Positions 16,370 to 25,084 of a DNA stretch of 64,000 nucleotides are shown piece after piece (the first letter of the stretch is position 1; each line of letters begins with the position of its first letter). The notes beneath the pieces are model-generated. The model was not told the DNA's origin. It saw only the letters and a list, made by a program, of their open reading frames with translations, and did not search any database. The stretch comes from Exiguobacterium qingdaonense (GTDB lineage: Bacteria > Bacillota > Bacilli > Exiguobacteriales > Exiguobacteriaceae): the NCBI RefSeq assembly GCF_018617855.1, contig NZ_JACSKY010000004.1:62001-126000 (forward strand). Reading direction: 5' to 3'. The position numbers and the translations under genes were made by a program.

Positions 16370-17078
16370 ACAAACGGCATATTCCAGAGGGACACCCTTC
16401 ACAATGACACAATTCTTTTAAGAAATCGACATCGTGAATAACAATCGATTTTGTCGTCGTCGTGATGACACTCTCTTTTCGCCACTGACTGATTAAACGA
16501 TTCACCGTCTCACGTGGTGCCCCGATCAGTTGACCAAGCTCCCCGTCCGAAGGGTGACGAGGAATCACAATTGTGCCTTCTTCCTCTACCCCGTGCATGG
16601 CAGCCATTCGAAGTAACGTCGAGGCCAATGCTCCTGGCTTTCCATATAACAGCAAATCACGAACTTTCATTTCTGAATGCTTCCGCATCATCGATGTCCA
16701 ACGCAAAATCTCTCCGGCAAAGCGAATATCTCGTTGCATGAGTGATTCTAACTCGCGTTTTGAAATCGTTCCGATCGCACTTTCCTCCGTTGTTTCAATG
16801 CTGTATGAACTTGGGAATGTCTCGGTGATGTCAAATTCTCCAAAGAAATCGTCTGGGCCATATACGAACATGACAAGCGGATTTCCTTTTTTCGTGATTT
16901 TCGTGAATTTGACAGAACCACTCTTCAAGTAAAAGAATTTATCACACTTTTCACCTTCCCAACACACGATACTCGCTTTTGGGTGATGATGAACCGTCAT
17001 CATTTCAAGTAGCAGTTGCTTCGTCTCATCTGAAAATACAAAACTATTCGGTTGGGTCGTTCCGCATTGCATTGACAT
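16368..17078 (-). CDS. fnr: Fnr, oxygen-sensing Crp/Fnr-family regulator
   Basis: 236 aa: cyclic-nucleotide-like beta-roll (about 20-130; KSGSVKFTKI, GPDDFFGEFDI), a long dimer helix, and a winged HTH with the recognition helix in GELGQLIGAPRETVNRLISQW. The C-terminus is cysteine-rich, CHCEGCPSGICRL, like the B. subtilis-type Fnr whose [4Fe-4S] cluster is held by C-terminal cysteines rather than N-terminal ones as in E. coli. I chose ATG 17078; the longer reading runs through the GGAGGGAG ribosome site. No nar genes are in the window. The neighbouring ba3 oxidase promoter is a probable target. Confidence 0.9.
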   Translation of the reverse strand: MSMQCGTTQPNSFVFSDETKQLLLEMMTVHHHPKASIVCWEGEKCDKFFYLKSGSVKFTKITKKGNPLVMFVYGPDDFFGEFDITETFPSSYSIETTEESAIGTISKRELESLMQRDIRFAGEILRWTSMMRKHSEMKVRDLLLYGKPGALASTLLRMAAMHGVEEEGTIVIPRHPSDGELGQLIGAPRETVNRLISQWRKESVITTTTKSIVIHDVDFLKELCHCEGCPSGICRL

Positions 17079-17127
17079 AGGTCTGTGCTCCCTCCACATT
17101 TCATTCGTCCATTCTATTTATGAGTTT

Positions 17128-17180
17128 ATTATACAGGAGTGTGACAAGGAGTATCACAAAAGTATGTGACATTTCAAACA
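17128..17180. promoter_or_regulatory. fnr promoter with possible self-binding sites
   Basis: Minus-strand -10 TATAAT at 17133-17128. TGTGA and TCACA half-sites at 17140-17158 form a palindrome with a 9-bp spacer (longer than the usual 6), and a single half-site TGTGACATTT is at 17165. The palindrome covers the -10/-35 spacer. Autoregulation is possible, but the spacing is not canonical. Confidence 0.4.
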
Positions 17181-17250
17181 ATCTTTTTAAACTATCTTTA
17201 AATGTGCAATCATATATACATGCAAACTCTAAAATTTGAGGAGGTAAAGA

Positions 17251-17463
17251 ATGAATGTACTGTGGGGTGGCCTCATGTTTTTCGCGGGGCTGTTTTTGTT
17301 GGTTTCCGGATTTATGAAGAGTGATTTCATCATATACCGCCTATTGGTCAGTCGTTCAGAAATCCTTTGGGGTGAGAAGGTTCACGTAATGTATCAAGTA
17401 GGCGGCGGAATAATATTAGTTATAGGTATACTGTGGATGTTAGGATGGATATGGTCAAAATAA
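17251..17463 (+). CDS. Small two-helix membrane protein
   Basis: 70 aa, with helices at about 3-22 (LWGGLMFFAGLFLLVSGF) and 48-68 (VGGGIILVIGILWMLGWIW) and a basic/acidic linker. GGAGG is eight bases before the ATG. Divergent from fnr; a TATACA -10 lies at 17215. Family unknown. It could be under Fnr control because the half-sites lie in the shared gap. Confidence 0.75.
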   Translation: MNVLWGGLMFFAGLFLLVSGFMKSDFIIYRLLVSRSEILWGEKVHVMYQVGGGIILVIGILWMLGWIWSK

Positions 17464-17476
17464 CCAATTTTTAAAC

Positions 17477-17533
17477 AAACGAGAGAAGAGAAGAAACCCA
17501 ACACAAAGTGGGATTCCTCTCTTCTCTCGTTTT
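17477..17533. terminator. Bidirectional terminator
   Basis: A long stem of AACGAGAGAAGAGA with TCTCTTCTCTCGTT, with an inner CCCA/TGGG pair, between the convergent 17251 and 17532 genes. Confidence 0.85.
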
Positions 17534-18917
17534 ATCGTTGAATCAACCGAATTAATTTTTCAGCTGGTTTAAAGTTCGGATAGCGGACGGGCAAATCGAA
17601 TTTTGTCGTGTTTTTCAAAATCGATTTGGCATGACTGAACGTTTCAAAACTCGTTCGACCATGATATGCCCCCATGCCGCTCTCGCCTACTCCGCCAAAT
17701 GGAAGGTTTGGATTCGTCAAATGCATGATGACATCGTTTACACATCCTCCCCCAAATGAAAGATGTTTCATAACCGTTTTTTCCACATCTTTCGATTCCG
17801 TAAAGAGATAAAGAGCCAGGGGATGCGGCCGGTCCGAAATGAACTCAATCACCTCGTCAAGTTGACGGTACGGAATGACGGGTAAGATTGGTCCAAAAAT
17901 CTCATCTTTCATCACATTAGCATCTTCATGAAGGTCCGTCATGACCGTCGGCGCAATTTTCAGTTCGTCCCGTTTCGTTTCTCCTCCGAATACATGATTT
18001 CCTTCGGTCAAGTAATGAGATAGACGATCAAAGTGCAATTCATTGACGATTCGTGCATAGCGTTTCGTTCCTATACCATTCCCAAACATCGCAAAGGCTT
18101 CTTGTTTGATGGCTTCTAAGAAAGCTTCTTGTTGTGACTCGTGTACGAGCACATAGTCCGGTGCGACACACGTTTGACCAGCGTTCATCCATTTCCCCCA
18201 CGCCACCCGTTTTGCTGCAATCGAAACATTGGCGTCTCCGTGAACGATAACAGGTGACTTTCCACCAAGTTCGAGCGTGACGGGAGTAAGCTGTTCTGCT
18301 GCCGCTTTATTGACGATTCGACCGACTTGCGTCGAGCCCGTGAAGAAAATATAATCCCATTTTTCGTTCAATAGTTCTTGCGCCGTGTCTTTGTCCCCTT
18401 CAACGCTTGCCACATATCGGTCCGTGAAGGCGCGTTCTAATACATGCGTCAAGACACGTGCGACGTTTGGCGTCAATTCTGAAGGTTTGACGACCGCCGT
18501 GTTCCCTGCTGCAATCGCACCAATCAGTGGGGCGATTGCCAATTGGAACGGGTAATTCCATGGAGCTATGATTAAAACGGTACCGTACGGATCATACTGG
18601 ATCTCGCTTTTCGTGCCAAGATGAATCGTTGTTCCACGGACACGCTTCGGACGCATCCATCGTTTCAACTCCCGTGTCGTCCGTGAAATCTCATCATAAA
18701 TGAATCCGATTTCCGTCGTATACGCTTCCATCTCTGACTTATTCAAGTCTTGATGAAGCGCCTCTAATAAATCCGCTTCATAATGCTTGATTGATTCCTT
18801 TAAGAAAGTAAGCATACTTAAACGAAACGCCATCGATTTTGTCGCCTGTGTTTTAAAAAATCGACGTTGTTTTTGGACAAGTTCTTCAATCGTCAGTTGT
18901 TCAATCGGTGCCAACAT
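17532..18917 (-). CDS. Aldehyde dehydrogenase, class 3-like (YwdH type)
   Basis: 461 aa, the length of class 3 (fatty-aldehyde) dehydrogenases. Features: NAD-binding APWNYPF and GNTAVVKPSE, the FTGSTQVG motif, the catalytic-general-base Glu in LELGGKSP (~210), catalytic Cys in NAGQTCVAPDY (~244), and EIFGPILPV. It ends in hydrophobic/basic residues but lacks a clear membrane anchor. Oxidises aldehydes to acids with NAD(P)+. B. subtilis YwdH is the nearest type I recognise. The promoter region has a cre-like site and a tandem repeat of 8-mers. Confidence 0.92.
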   Translation of the reverse strand: MLAPIEQLTIEELVQKQRRFFKTQATKSMAFRLSMLTFLKESIKHYEADLLEALHQDLNKSEMEAYTTEIGFIYDEISRTTRELKRWMRPKRVRGTTIHLGTKSEIQYDPYGTVLIIAPWNYPFQLAIAPLIGAIAAGNTAVVKPSELTPNVARVLTHVLERAFTDRYVASVEGDKDTAQELLNEKWDYIFFTGSTQVGRIVNKAAAEQLTPVTLELGGKSPVIVHGDANVSIAAKRVAWGKWMNAGQTCVAPDYVLVHESQQEAFLEAIKQEAFAMFGNGIGTKRYARIVNELHFDRLSHYLTEGNHVFGGETKRDELKIAPTVMTDLHEDANVMKDEIFGPILPVIPYRQLDEVIEFISDRPHPLALYLFTESKDVEKTVMKHLSFGGGCVNDVIMHLTNPNLPFGGVGESGMGAYHGRTSFETFSHAKSILKNTTKFDLPVRYPNFKPAEKLIRLIQR

Positions 18918-18981
18918 GAATCTTCCTCCTTATGGTGTGCCTCATTCATTTCATCATATCAACTAAAACGCAACAGACCTA

Positions 18982-18995
18982 TAAAAACGCTTTCA
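18982..18995. promoter_or_regulatory. cre-like site downstream of the aldehyde dehydrogenase -10
   Basis: On the minus strand TGAAAGCGTTTTTA, 13 of 14 to the cre consensus, just after the TATAAT -10 (19008-19003). The position suggests CcpA roadblock repression. Confidence 0.5.
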
Positions 18996-19018
18996 TCAAC
19001 AGATTATACTCTTCTTCC

Positions 19019-19050
19019 TTAAAATGTTTAAATGTTTAAACGTTTAACCG
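19019..19050. repeat. Four tandem 8-bp repeats over the aldehyde dehydrogenase -35
   Basis: TTAAAATG, TTTAAATG, TTTAAACG and TTTAACCG follow one another without gaps. On the minus strand they cover the -35 region of the promoter whose -10 is TATAAT at 19008-19003 (TTAAAC at 18 bp). Looks like a cooperative protein-binding array; the binder is unknown. Confidence 0.6.
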
Positions 19051-19097
19051 TAAGGATAGATTAATCGACTGAGTCAATCGTGTCAAAACTTTCGTCT

Positions 19098-20228
19098 TCA
19101 TTTCAATGAACGGATACCAAAGAGAAGGCTCGCCCCCCATAAAATCATTCCGGTCAGTGTAAATTGATGCGTGATCGAAATGGGAAGACCACTTAAAAAC
19201 GATGAACCCGCCACTGTCCCGAGAGAGAAAAATGCGTAAAACGCCCCATACGCCTTTCCGCGATTTTGTAGAGATGTCGATTGAATCAACAACGTGTTGA
19301 TCGCGGGGAAAAGAATTGCGAACCCGACTCCATATATAGCAAGTACCCCGTACAGGACAGATTGAACATCTGCTTGTCCAATCAGCACTTGACTCGTCCC
19401 AATGATCCCGACACCGATTGCCGTCAACTTCGTAGGAGAAAAATGATCGAACAATCGGTTGGTCGGCAATAAGAAGAAGAGTACCGCGACCACCCCGAAT
19501 AGACTGAGTAACGTTCCACTGAGGCGTGAATCATATCCGAGCGCCTGTACGTGGAGCGGCAATAAAAATGCAAGTGCCCCTTGAGAAAACATGAGGAAAA
19601 ATGCCCCCCAATAAGCGCGAATCACTCTCGGATCAGGCCTCGTCGACCCTTCATCGACCTCGGGTTTCACTGGCATCAATCGATCATTGCGCATCGAAGC
19701 CACTGTCACAAGTAACGTGACCCATCCGAATAAAGAGACGAACAAGAAAACGGTCGGAGGCGACGTGGCACTCGCCACAATCCCACTAAAAGCAGGACCG
19801 ATAATGGCCGCTAGTCCGACAAAGCTTCCGGTGATGGCGACTTTCTTCCCTTGACGGTCCGTCGCGGTAATGTTCGCAGATAAGGTGAAGGCGGCCGGGA
19901 CGATGAGTCCGGCCATGAAACCATGCACACATCGGACAAAGAGCAGCATGCCAGGTGTGTCGACAAATTGATAGGATAATAAACTCAAACTTGTCAGAAA
20001 CAACCCGGTGATCAAAACAAGACGTGGACCCTTTCGGTCGGTCCATATACCGGATAACACATTCCCAAACGTGTTCGTCAATGAATAGACGGCGATAGAA
20101 AAACCGGCGATAAAGGACGATGCACCGACAGAGACCGCAAACGTACTCATAATCGGTAGTTGGGCGAACAAATCAAAAAAAGCAAAAAATATGATGCCAT
20201 ATAGCATGAAACGTGATGAAATTCTCAT
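19098..20228 (-). CDS. MFS transporter (12 TM, DHA1-like)
   Basis: 376 aa with 12 hydrophobic segments. Motif A-like GIWTDRKGPRLVLITG lies between helices 2 and 3, and the helix 1 start is RISSRFMLYGIIFFAFFD. Probably drug or metabolite efflux by proton antiport; the substrate cannot be told from sequence. ATG 20228 chosen for the AGAGGA ribosome site. No regulator lies next to it. Confidence 0.85.
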   Translation of the reverse strand: MRISSRFMLYGIIFFAFFDLFAQLPIMSTFAVSVGASSFIAGFSIAVYSLTNTFGNVLSGIWTDRKGPRLVLITGLFLTSLSLLSYQFVDTPGMLLFVRCVHGFMAGLIVPAAFTLSANITATDRQGKKVAITGSFVGLAAIIGPAFSGIVASATSPPTVFLFVSLFGWVTLLVTVASMRNDRLMPVKPEVDEGSTRPDPRVIRAYWGAFFLMFSQGALAFLLPLHVQALGYDSRLSGTLLSLFGVVAVLFFLLPTNRLFDHFSPTKLTAIGVGIIGTSQVLIGQADVQSVLYGVLAIYGVGFAILFPAINTLLIQSTSLQNRGKAYGAFYAFFSLGTVAGSSFLSGLPISITHQFTLTGMILWGASLLFGIRSLK

Positions 20229-20311
20229 AATACAGTTCCTCTTTCTCATCATCTTACCCTTAGTCTAGCTCGAGCTCCACACGTTTCATAGAGATGAATC
20301 GGTTTGGACAC

Positions 20312-20340
20312 AAAAAATCCCTACAGCGACCGCTGTAGGG
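20312..20340 (-). terminator. Terminator of the yesMN-deoD operon
   Basis: CCCTACAGCG (20319-20328) pairs with CGCTGTAGGG (20331-20340); six T follow on the minus strand. Confidence 0.9.
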
Positions 20341-20348
20341 AGAATCGG

Positions 20349-21062
20349 TTAGTTCGTCACTTCGACTGCCGTATCAAGGGCGACACGAATCATCTCGTCA
20401 AACGTCGACTGACGTTCTTCTGATGTCGTCTCTTCGCCCGTCAACAAGTGGTCAGAGATTGTGAGGATCGTCAATGCGTTCACTTTATGTTTCGCCGCAA
20501 GCGTATAAAGACCAGCCGCCTCCATCTCAATTGCGAGGCAACCGAAGTCAGCCCACTTCTTAAAGTGATGGAAATCGTCTTGATAGAACTGATCAGCCGT
20601 GAAAATTTGTCCGACTTTGACTGGAATACCGGCTTTTTCTGCGTTCATATAGGCACGATGTAGGAGGTCGAACGTCGCTGTTGGTGCATAGTCCATCCCA
20701 TTGAATCGAACACGGTTTTGTGCCATCTCGCTCGAAGCGCTCATCGCGATGACAACATCACGCACTTTGACATCTTCTTGAATCCCGCCTGCCGTTCCGA
20801 CACGAATCAAGTTTTTCGCTCCGTACGACATGATGAGTTCGTTCACGTAAATCGACATCGATGGGACGCCCATCCCTGTACCTTGAACCGAGATTCGTTT
20901 CCCTTTGTATGTCCCTGTGAAGCCATACATGCCACGAACTTCGTTATATAATTCGACGTCTTCTAGGAACGTTTCCGCAATATACTTCGCACGAAGCGGA
21001 TCTCCAGGAAGCAATACCGTTTCTGCAATTTGTCCTTCTTGAGCCCCAATGTGTACACTCAT
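20349..21062 (-). CDS. deoD: Purine nucleoside phosphorylase, DeoD type
   Basis: 237 aa, hexameric-type [17 protein letters not shown] phosphate-binding start, [25 protein letters not shown], and [11 protein letters not shown] with the SDH catalytic motif in ISDHL. Splits purine (deoxy)nucleosides with phosphate into base and (deoxy)ribose-1-phosphate. The start is 15 bases after the response-regulator stop, with AAAGGAGG in between, so it is the third gene of the two-component operon rather than a free-standing gene. Confidence 0.95.
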   Translation of the reverse strand: MSVHIGAQEGQIAETVLLPGDPLRAKYIAETFLEDVELYNEVRGMYGFTGTYKGKRISVQGTGMGVPSMSIYVNELIMSYGAKNLIRVGTAGGIQEDVKVRDVVIAMSASSEMAQNRVRFNGMDYAPTATFDLLHRAYMNAEKAGIPVKVGQIFTADQFYQDDFHHFKKWADFGCLAIEMEAAGLYTLAAKHKVNALTILTISDHLLTGEETTSEERQSTFDEMIRVALDTAVEVTN

Positions 21063-21077
21063 GTTTGATTTCCTCCT

Positions 21078-21788
21078 TTAAGCTTGTCGTTGTACTTGTT
21101 CCCGAAATTCATTCGGCGTAACACCGACTTGTTTTTTAAAGACTTTTCGAAAGTATTTATCATCCGAAAAGCCGACTGCTTGGGCGACTTCATAAATACG
21201 CTGTCTACTCGTTTCTAACAGGCGCTTCGCTTCGTTCATCCGAATCGTCAACACATATTCAGACAAATTCACGCCATACTGCTGTTTAAATCGTCGCGAA
21301 ATGTACTCTCTGCTTAAGTAAAATCGTTCACTCATTCCTTGCAAACTCAGTTCTTCCGCAAAATGTTGTTCAATGAACGTCCCAATCTGAGAAATCGGAT
21401 CTTCACTCGACTCATTCACCACGTCCGCTAACGCGCGTGCCAACGTATCGTTTAATACGTCTGGGTCAATCGGCTTCAACAAATAATCAAAGCTCCCGTA
21501 CTGGATTGCCTGACGCATATACGAATATTCATCGTATCCTGTCAGGAGGACGAGCTTAGTGCATGAAGCGTGGTCATGTACCCACTTCATCAGCTCAATC
21601 CCGTCACAATGCGGCATTTGAATATCAGATAAAACCAAAACCGGTCTCTCCTGCTCAATGAGCGCCTGCGCTTCAAGGCCGTTCTTTGCCTCGAGCACCA
21701 TCGTCACACCAAACTTTTCCCATTCACCGAGCAGTTTCACCGCTTCCCTTACTGGAGATTCGTCATCTACAATCAACACTTTCGTCAT
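21078..21788 (-). CDS. YesN-like response regulator with AraC-type DNA-binding domain
   Basis: 236 aa. Receiver domain with DDE near residues 8-10, phosphoacceptor Asp in VLSDIQMP (~54), Thr in LLTGYDEY and Lys in LLKPID. AraC-type double HTH at 145-235 (RFYLSREYISRRFKQQYG; EVAQAVGFSDDKYFRKVFKK). The partner kinase gene overlaps by 4 bp. Such YesMN pairs usually control sugar or nucleoside uptake genes. There is no transporter in this operon; the next gene is deoD and a family 1 sugar ABC system lies 8 kb away. Confidence 0.92.
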   Translation of the reverse strand: MTKVLIVDDESPVREAVKLLGEWEKFGVTMVLEAKNGLEAQALIEQERPVLVLSDIQMPHCDGIELMKWVHDHASCTKLVLLTGYDEYSYMRQAIQYGSFDYLLKPIDPDVLNDTLARALADVVNESSEDPISQIGTFIEQHFAEELSLQGMSERFYLSREYISRRFKQQYGVNLSEYVLTIRMNEAKRLLETSRQRIYEVAQAVGFSDDKYFRKVFKKQVGVTPNEFREQVQRQA

Positions 21789-23536
21789 GACGCCACCCCT
21801 TCATACGTTGCCGGGAAACGCATCATGATTCGAAAACCGCCTGTTTCAGGTGTAGCCAACATAAATTCTGCCTCCCGATTATAGTTTAACATGAGTCGAT
21901 CACGAATGTTTCGTAATCCTGTACCCTCTGTGTCATAAAATGTCGAATCACTTTGATCGATTCGTGACATGACCCGTTCCCATTCCTCCGGCGTCAACGA
22001 ACGACCACTGTTCTCACAACGAATCACGAGTGTCGTCTCTTCCATCCAAATCATCACGTCAAATCGATTCGCCAATACCGAGCCGTCCCGTTCGAAACCG
22101 TGCTTAAAGAAGTTCTCAGCTAACGGCTGTAAAATCATTTTTGGAACAATGAGACCGTGTAGTTGTTCTGGCACGTTGACCGTCACTTGAAACTGGTTCG
22201 GAAACCGTACGTCCTGAAGACGAACGTATGAGTTCAAATGTTCAATTTCTCGCTTCAGCGTGACCATCGATTCTTCCGGATGCATCGTGTATCGCATCAT
22301 CGAAGAGAGTTGTGCAATCAATCGGTATACCGTCTTGCCATCCCCTTTTAATGCCAAAGTGCCAATCGACTGCAAGGTGTTGAACAAGAAGTGAGGATTC
22401 GTTTGCGCCTGTAAGGCACGAAGTTCGTTCGTCCGATTCTCTAAGGCAAGCTTGTACTCCCGCTGAATCAGGTCATCAATCCGTTCAATCATTCGCTTGA
22501 ACTGTCTTCCGAGTACACCGAGCTCATCATTTCCTAGTGAATCGAATGACACAGTCATATCCCCCTGTTCGATTCGCCAAATATTCGAGGTCAGCGTCTT
22601 GATCGGGGTCGTCAGTTTCATCGAGGCATACGTTGCTCCAATCAACGCCAAAATGAGCGAGATGATTCCGACGAGTAAGATGATGAATGACGTTCGTGAT
22701 GCGGGCTCGGTCAAAAGTTGGTCCGGAATCGATTTGCCTACATAAAATTGTTGATGGTCGAACTCGAACGTTTTTGTAATTTGGTGATACTTCCCGTCAG
22801 TCGATACCGATGTCGGTTGAAACGACGAGGGGATCTCGCCACTCCCAAGATGAGCGAACACGCGATTGTCCTCACCTACGAACCATAAGCTTTCATCCGG
22901 ACTATTTTGAAGAGAAGCCAACTGTCCGATGAACAGGTCTTCCGGGATATCGAGCGACAGAATAGCGAGCGGTTCGTCCGTCTCAATTTTATCGAGTCTG
23001 AAATGAAGTGTGACAACGTCTTCTTGAATCATGATCGGTCCGAAATCATGATAAGGGACGAGAGGATGCGAAGCTTCGAGTAACACACGACTCTCTGTAT
23101 TGTTCAATAGTTGCTGTTGGATCGCGCTCGGTTCTTTTTTCGAACGTGGTGATACTTTCATTTTATATGCTGCGAATGAATCCATGTCTTCAAGCATCAA
23201 TAGCTGAATTTGCGCTACGTCTTCCCGGGACAGATACATCGCGAGGAGCGCTCGACGCACTTCAATCTCCGTTTCTCTTAACGACAAGCCCGGGCCGTAC
23301 TCCAATATGTCTAGTACGTCACGATCCGCGTATAGGCTCGTCGGCAAACGACTCAAGTCAGAGATGTAGCGTTCCATTTGACGCGTCCCCCTCTCGAGAG
23401 ACCATTCCGTCATTTCAAGACCGCGTTCACGTTCTCGATCCTCTACATACCAAAACGAAATGATTGTCGCGATAATGACCGGCACGATGATCGTTAATGC
23501 AATCATTCCCGTTAACTTTGTCCGGATGCTCTTCAC
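21785..23536 (-). CDS. YesM-like sensor histidine kinase
   Basis: 583 aa. Helix at 7-28, extracytoplasmic sensor domain (~30-270), second helix (~280-302, SFIILLVGIISLILALIGAT), HAMP (~305-355), and a His_kinase domain with QTNPHFLFNTLQS (phospho-His), followed by an ATPase with LAENFFKHG and GTGLRNIRDRL. Ligand unknown; by family it detects an extracellular sugar or a binding protein. The promoter overlaps a cre, so it is likely repressed by preferred carbon sources. Confidence 0.92.
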   Translation of the reverse strand: MKSIRTKLTGMIALTIIVPVIIATIISFWYVEDRERERGLEMTEWSLERGTRQMERYISDLSRLPTSLYADRDVLDILEYGPGLSLRETEIEVRRALLAMYLSREDVAQIQLLMLEDMDSFAAYKMKVSPRSKKEPSAIQQQLLNNTESRVLLEASHPLVPYHDFGPIMIQEDVVTLHFRLDKIETDEPLAILSLDIPEDLFIGQLASLQNSPDESLWFVGEDNRVFAHLGSGEIPSSFQPTSVSTDGKYHQITKTFEFDHQQFYVGKSIPDQLLTEPASRTSFIILLVGIISLILALIGATYASMKLTTPIKTLTSNIWRIEQGDMTVSFDSLGNDELGVLGRQFKRMIERIDDLIQREYKLALENRTNELRALQAQTNPHFLFNTLQSIGTLALKGDGKTVYRLIAQLSSMMRYTMHPEESMVTLKREIEHLNSYVRLQDVRFPNQFQVTVNVPEQLHGLIVPKMILQPLAENFFKHGFERDGSVLANRFDVMIWMEETTLVIRCENSGRSLTPEEWERVMSRIDQSDSTFYDTEGTGLRNIRDRLMLNYNREAEFMLATPETGGFRIMMRFPATYEGVAS

Positions 23537-23573
23537 CGATATCCCCCCTACCTTTTGAGTATATCATGCGTTA

Positions 23574-23587
23574 TGCAAGCGTTTGCA
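23574..23587. promoter_or_regulatory. cre site at the yesMN-deoD promoter
   Basis: ATGCAAGCGTTTGCA fits WTGNAANCGNWNNCA perfectly. The likely -10 TATACT lies about 20 bp downstream on the minus strand, so the cre sits over the -35. Confidence 0.65.
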
Positions 23588-23681
23588 ATAAACTCAAAAA
23601 TTCCTTTCGTCATACAGAGATTCAATAACGAACAGCGATGCACTCAAGAAAGCGACGTGCCAAAAAGGTGACAAAGATAAA

Positions 23682-23712
23682 GGAGCGTCATCCACAGGTG
23701 GGACGATGCTCC
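23682..23712. terminator. Hairpin between yesM and the M48 gene
   Basis: GGAGC(G)TC... pairs with ...GATGCTCC in a 12-bp stem with one mismatch. It is downstream of the M48 gene on the minus strand, and TTTATC follows. Weak T-run. Confidence 0.5.
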
Positions 23713-23765
23713 TCTATTCAAGATCATTAGGTTTTCAGTGTCCTCGTCACCCAAAGAGTGTTCTC

Positions 23766-24983
23766 TTATTGATATGATTCCATCAATTCAATGATTTGTG
23801 GTCCGTGTCCCCAATCTCGTGCTACATCAATCGGGGTCATGCCTTCTTCATTTTCAATCGTCACGTCCGCACCATGGTCAAGCAAGAGGCGGACGGTTTC
23901 GCGATCGATGTCTTCATTGTAAAACAAGTTGTGAAGTGGTGTTTCCCCGTACTCGTCTTGAATGTTCACGTCAGCCACGTTTGCCAGTTCCGCTTCAATC
24001 TCTTCGTAACTCGCGTTCATGTACGTCAACTCTTGAATCGGTTCACCTAACTCGATTTCCCAGTCATCTTCCATGTTATCACTCATCGCCGATGCGACGA
24101 TGTCAGATAGATCATCGTTCGTGACGAGAAATGCGAGGAGCGCTCCATTTCCGATGACAATCAATAGAACTGTTGAGACGATGGAAGCTTTCACGTATCC
24201 TGCCGTCTTGAAGACGGGTACATGTTCTTCACCGGCATACGTTGCAATCGCAGCGATACGTTTCGGGAGCGTCGGGTGTGTCGAGATCAACTCGCTATAC
24301 TTGGCAATAAATCCGCTCTCTCGGCTCGCTTCGTGAAGATAGTGGGCTTCATTCACTTCGTTCGCGAGCGGTCCCCCAATCGCGAGTACGGTCAACGCCC
24401 GTTTCGCCGCTCCAAAATCTTGAAGGTGATAAGCTGCCATACGGTCGCACGTGTATTCACAAGCGCGTGAGTAAGCCGACCCTAAAAATGGGATGATGCT
24501 TCCAAGCAGGACGACCCATTGTTTTTGAACGTGGTTCCGACGAATGTGTGCCAACTCGTGCGCGATGACAAACTCGACTTCTTTTGTCTGGCCAGTACGT
24601 GTCAGCTCCACGACATCAGAATATAAGATGACCATGTTCTTTTGGAAGAATCGTGTGGCAAATGCGTTCAATACGCCACCTGCCTGTAGGATGTACACGT
24701 CTGGCAACAAACGAATGCCCATCTCGGTTCCGACGCGTTGCACCATTTCATGAAGTTCTGTGAACTGTCGAGCTGTCACTTTGACACCGTTCGTCCGAAT
24801 ATACCCGATCTGGATCCAGTGTGTGAAGAGCGAGAACGCTACGATTGTACCAATGATCCATAGAAATAAACCGAATGAAGCAACCGTCAACACAATCCCT
24901 ACAATCAAGATGAGCACACTTGCTGCGATTAATAATGAGAAGTATACGTTCTCTCGCTTATGTATTAAATTAGAATGTTCCAT
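23766..24983 (-). CDS. M48-family membrane peptidase fused to C-terminal ankyrin repeats
   Basis: 405 aa. Two N-terminal membrane helices (about 15-38 and 42-58), an M48 catalytic domain with zinc motif HELAH (~140) and third ligand Glu in ACEYTCDRMAA, then a third helix (~270-290). After this, where HtpX/STE24-type enzymes usually end, residues ~330-405 carry two ankyrin-like units (DEYGETPLHNLFYNEDIDRETVRLLLDHGAD; ENEEGMTPIDVARDWG). The predicted ankyrin part follows an acidic linker. Peptidases of this family degrade damaged membrane proteins. The ankyrin tail probably selects or regulates substrates; that is inference. Confidence 0.9.
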   Translation of the reverse strand: MEHSNLIHKRENVYFSLLIAASVLILIVGIVLTVASFGLFLWIIGTIVAFSLFTHWIQIGYIRTNGVKVTARQFTELHEMVQRVGTEMGIRLLPDVYILQAGGVLNAFATRFFQKNMVILYSDVVELTRTGQTKEVEFVIAHELAHIRRNHVQKQWVVLLGSIIPFLGSAYSRACEYTCDRMAAYHLQDFGAAKRALTVLAIGGPLANEVNEAHYLHEASRESGFIAKYSELISTHPTLPKRIAAIATYAGEEHVPVFKTAGYVKASIVSTVLLIVIGNGALLAFLVTNDDLSDIVASAMSDNMEDDWEIELGEPIQELTYMNASYEEIEAELANVADVNIQDEYGETPLHNLFYNEDIDRETVRLLLDHGADVTIENEEGMTPIDVARDWGHGPQIIELMESYQ

Positions 24984-25048
24984 CTGTTTTCTCCTTCTTT
25001 TCCTAAAAATACATGTCTAATTATACCTTTAATTCCAAAAGAGACAAT

Positions 25049-25084
25049 AAAAAAATAGAAACTGACGGATTTGTCAGTTTCTAT
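25049..25084 (-). terminator. Terminator of the 25081 gene
   Basis: ATAGAAACTGAC (25055-25066) pairs with GTCAGTTTCTAT (25073-25084), and a T-run follows on the minus strand. It starts inside the stop region of the dehydrogenase-like gene. Confidence 0.88.
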
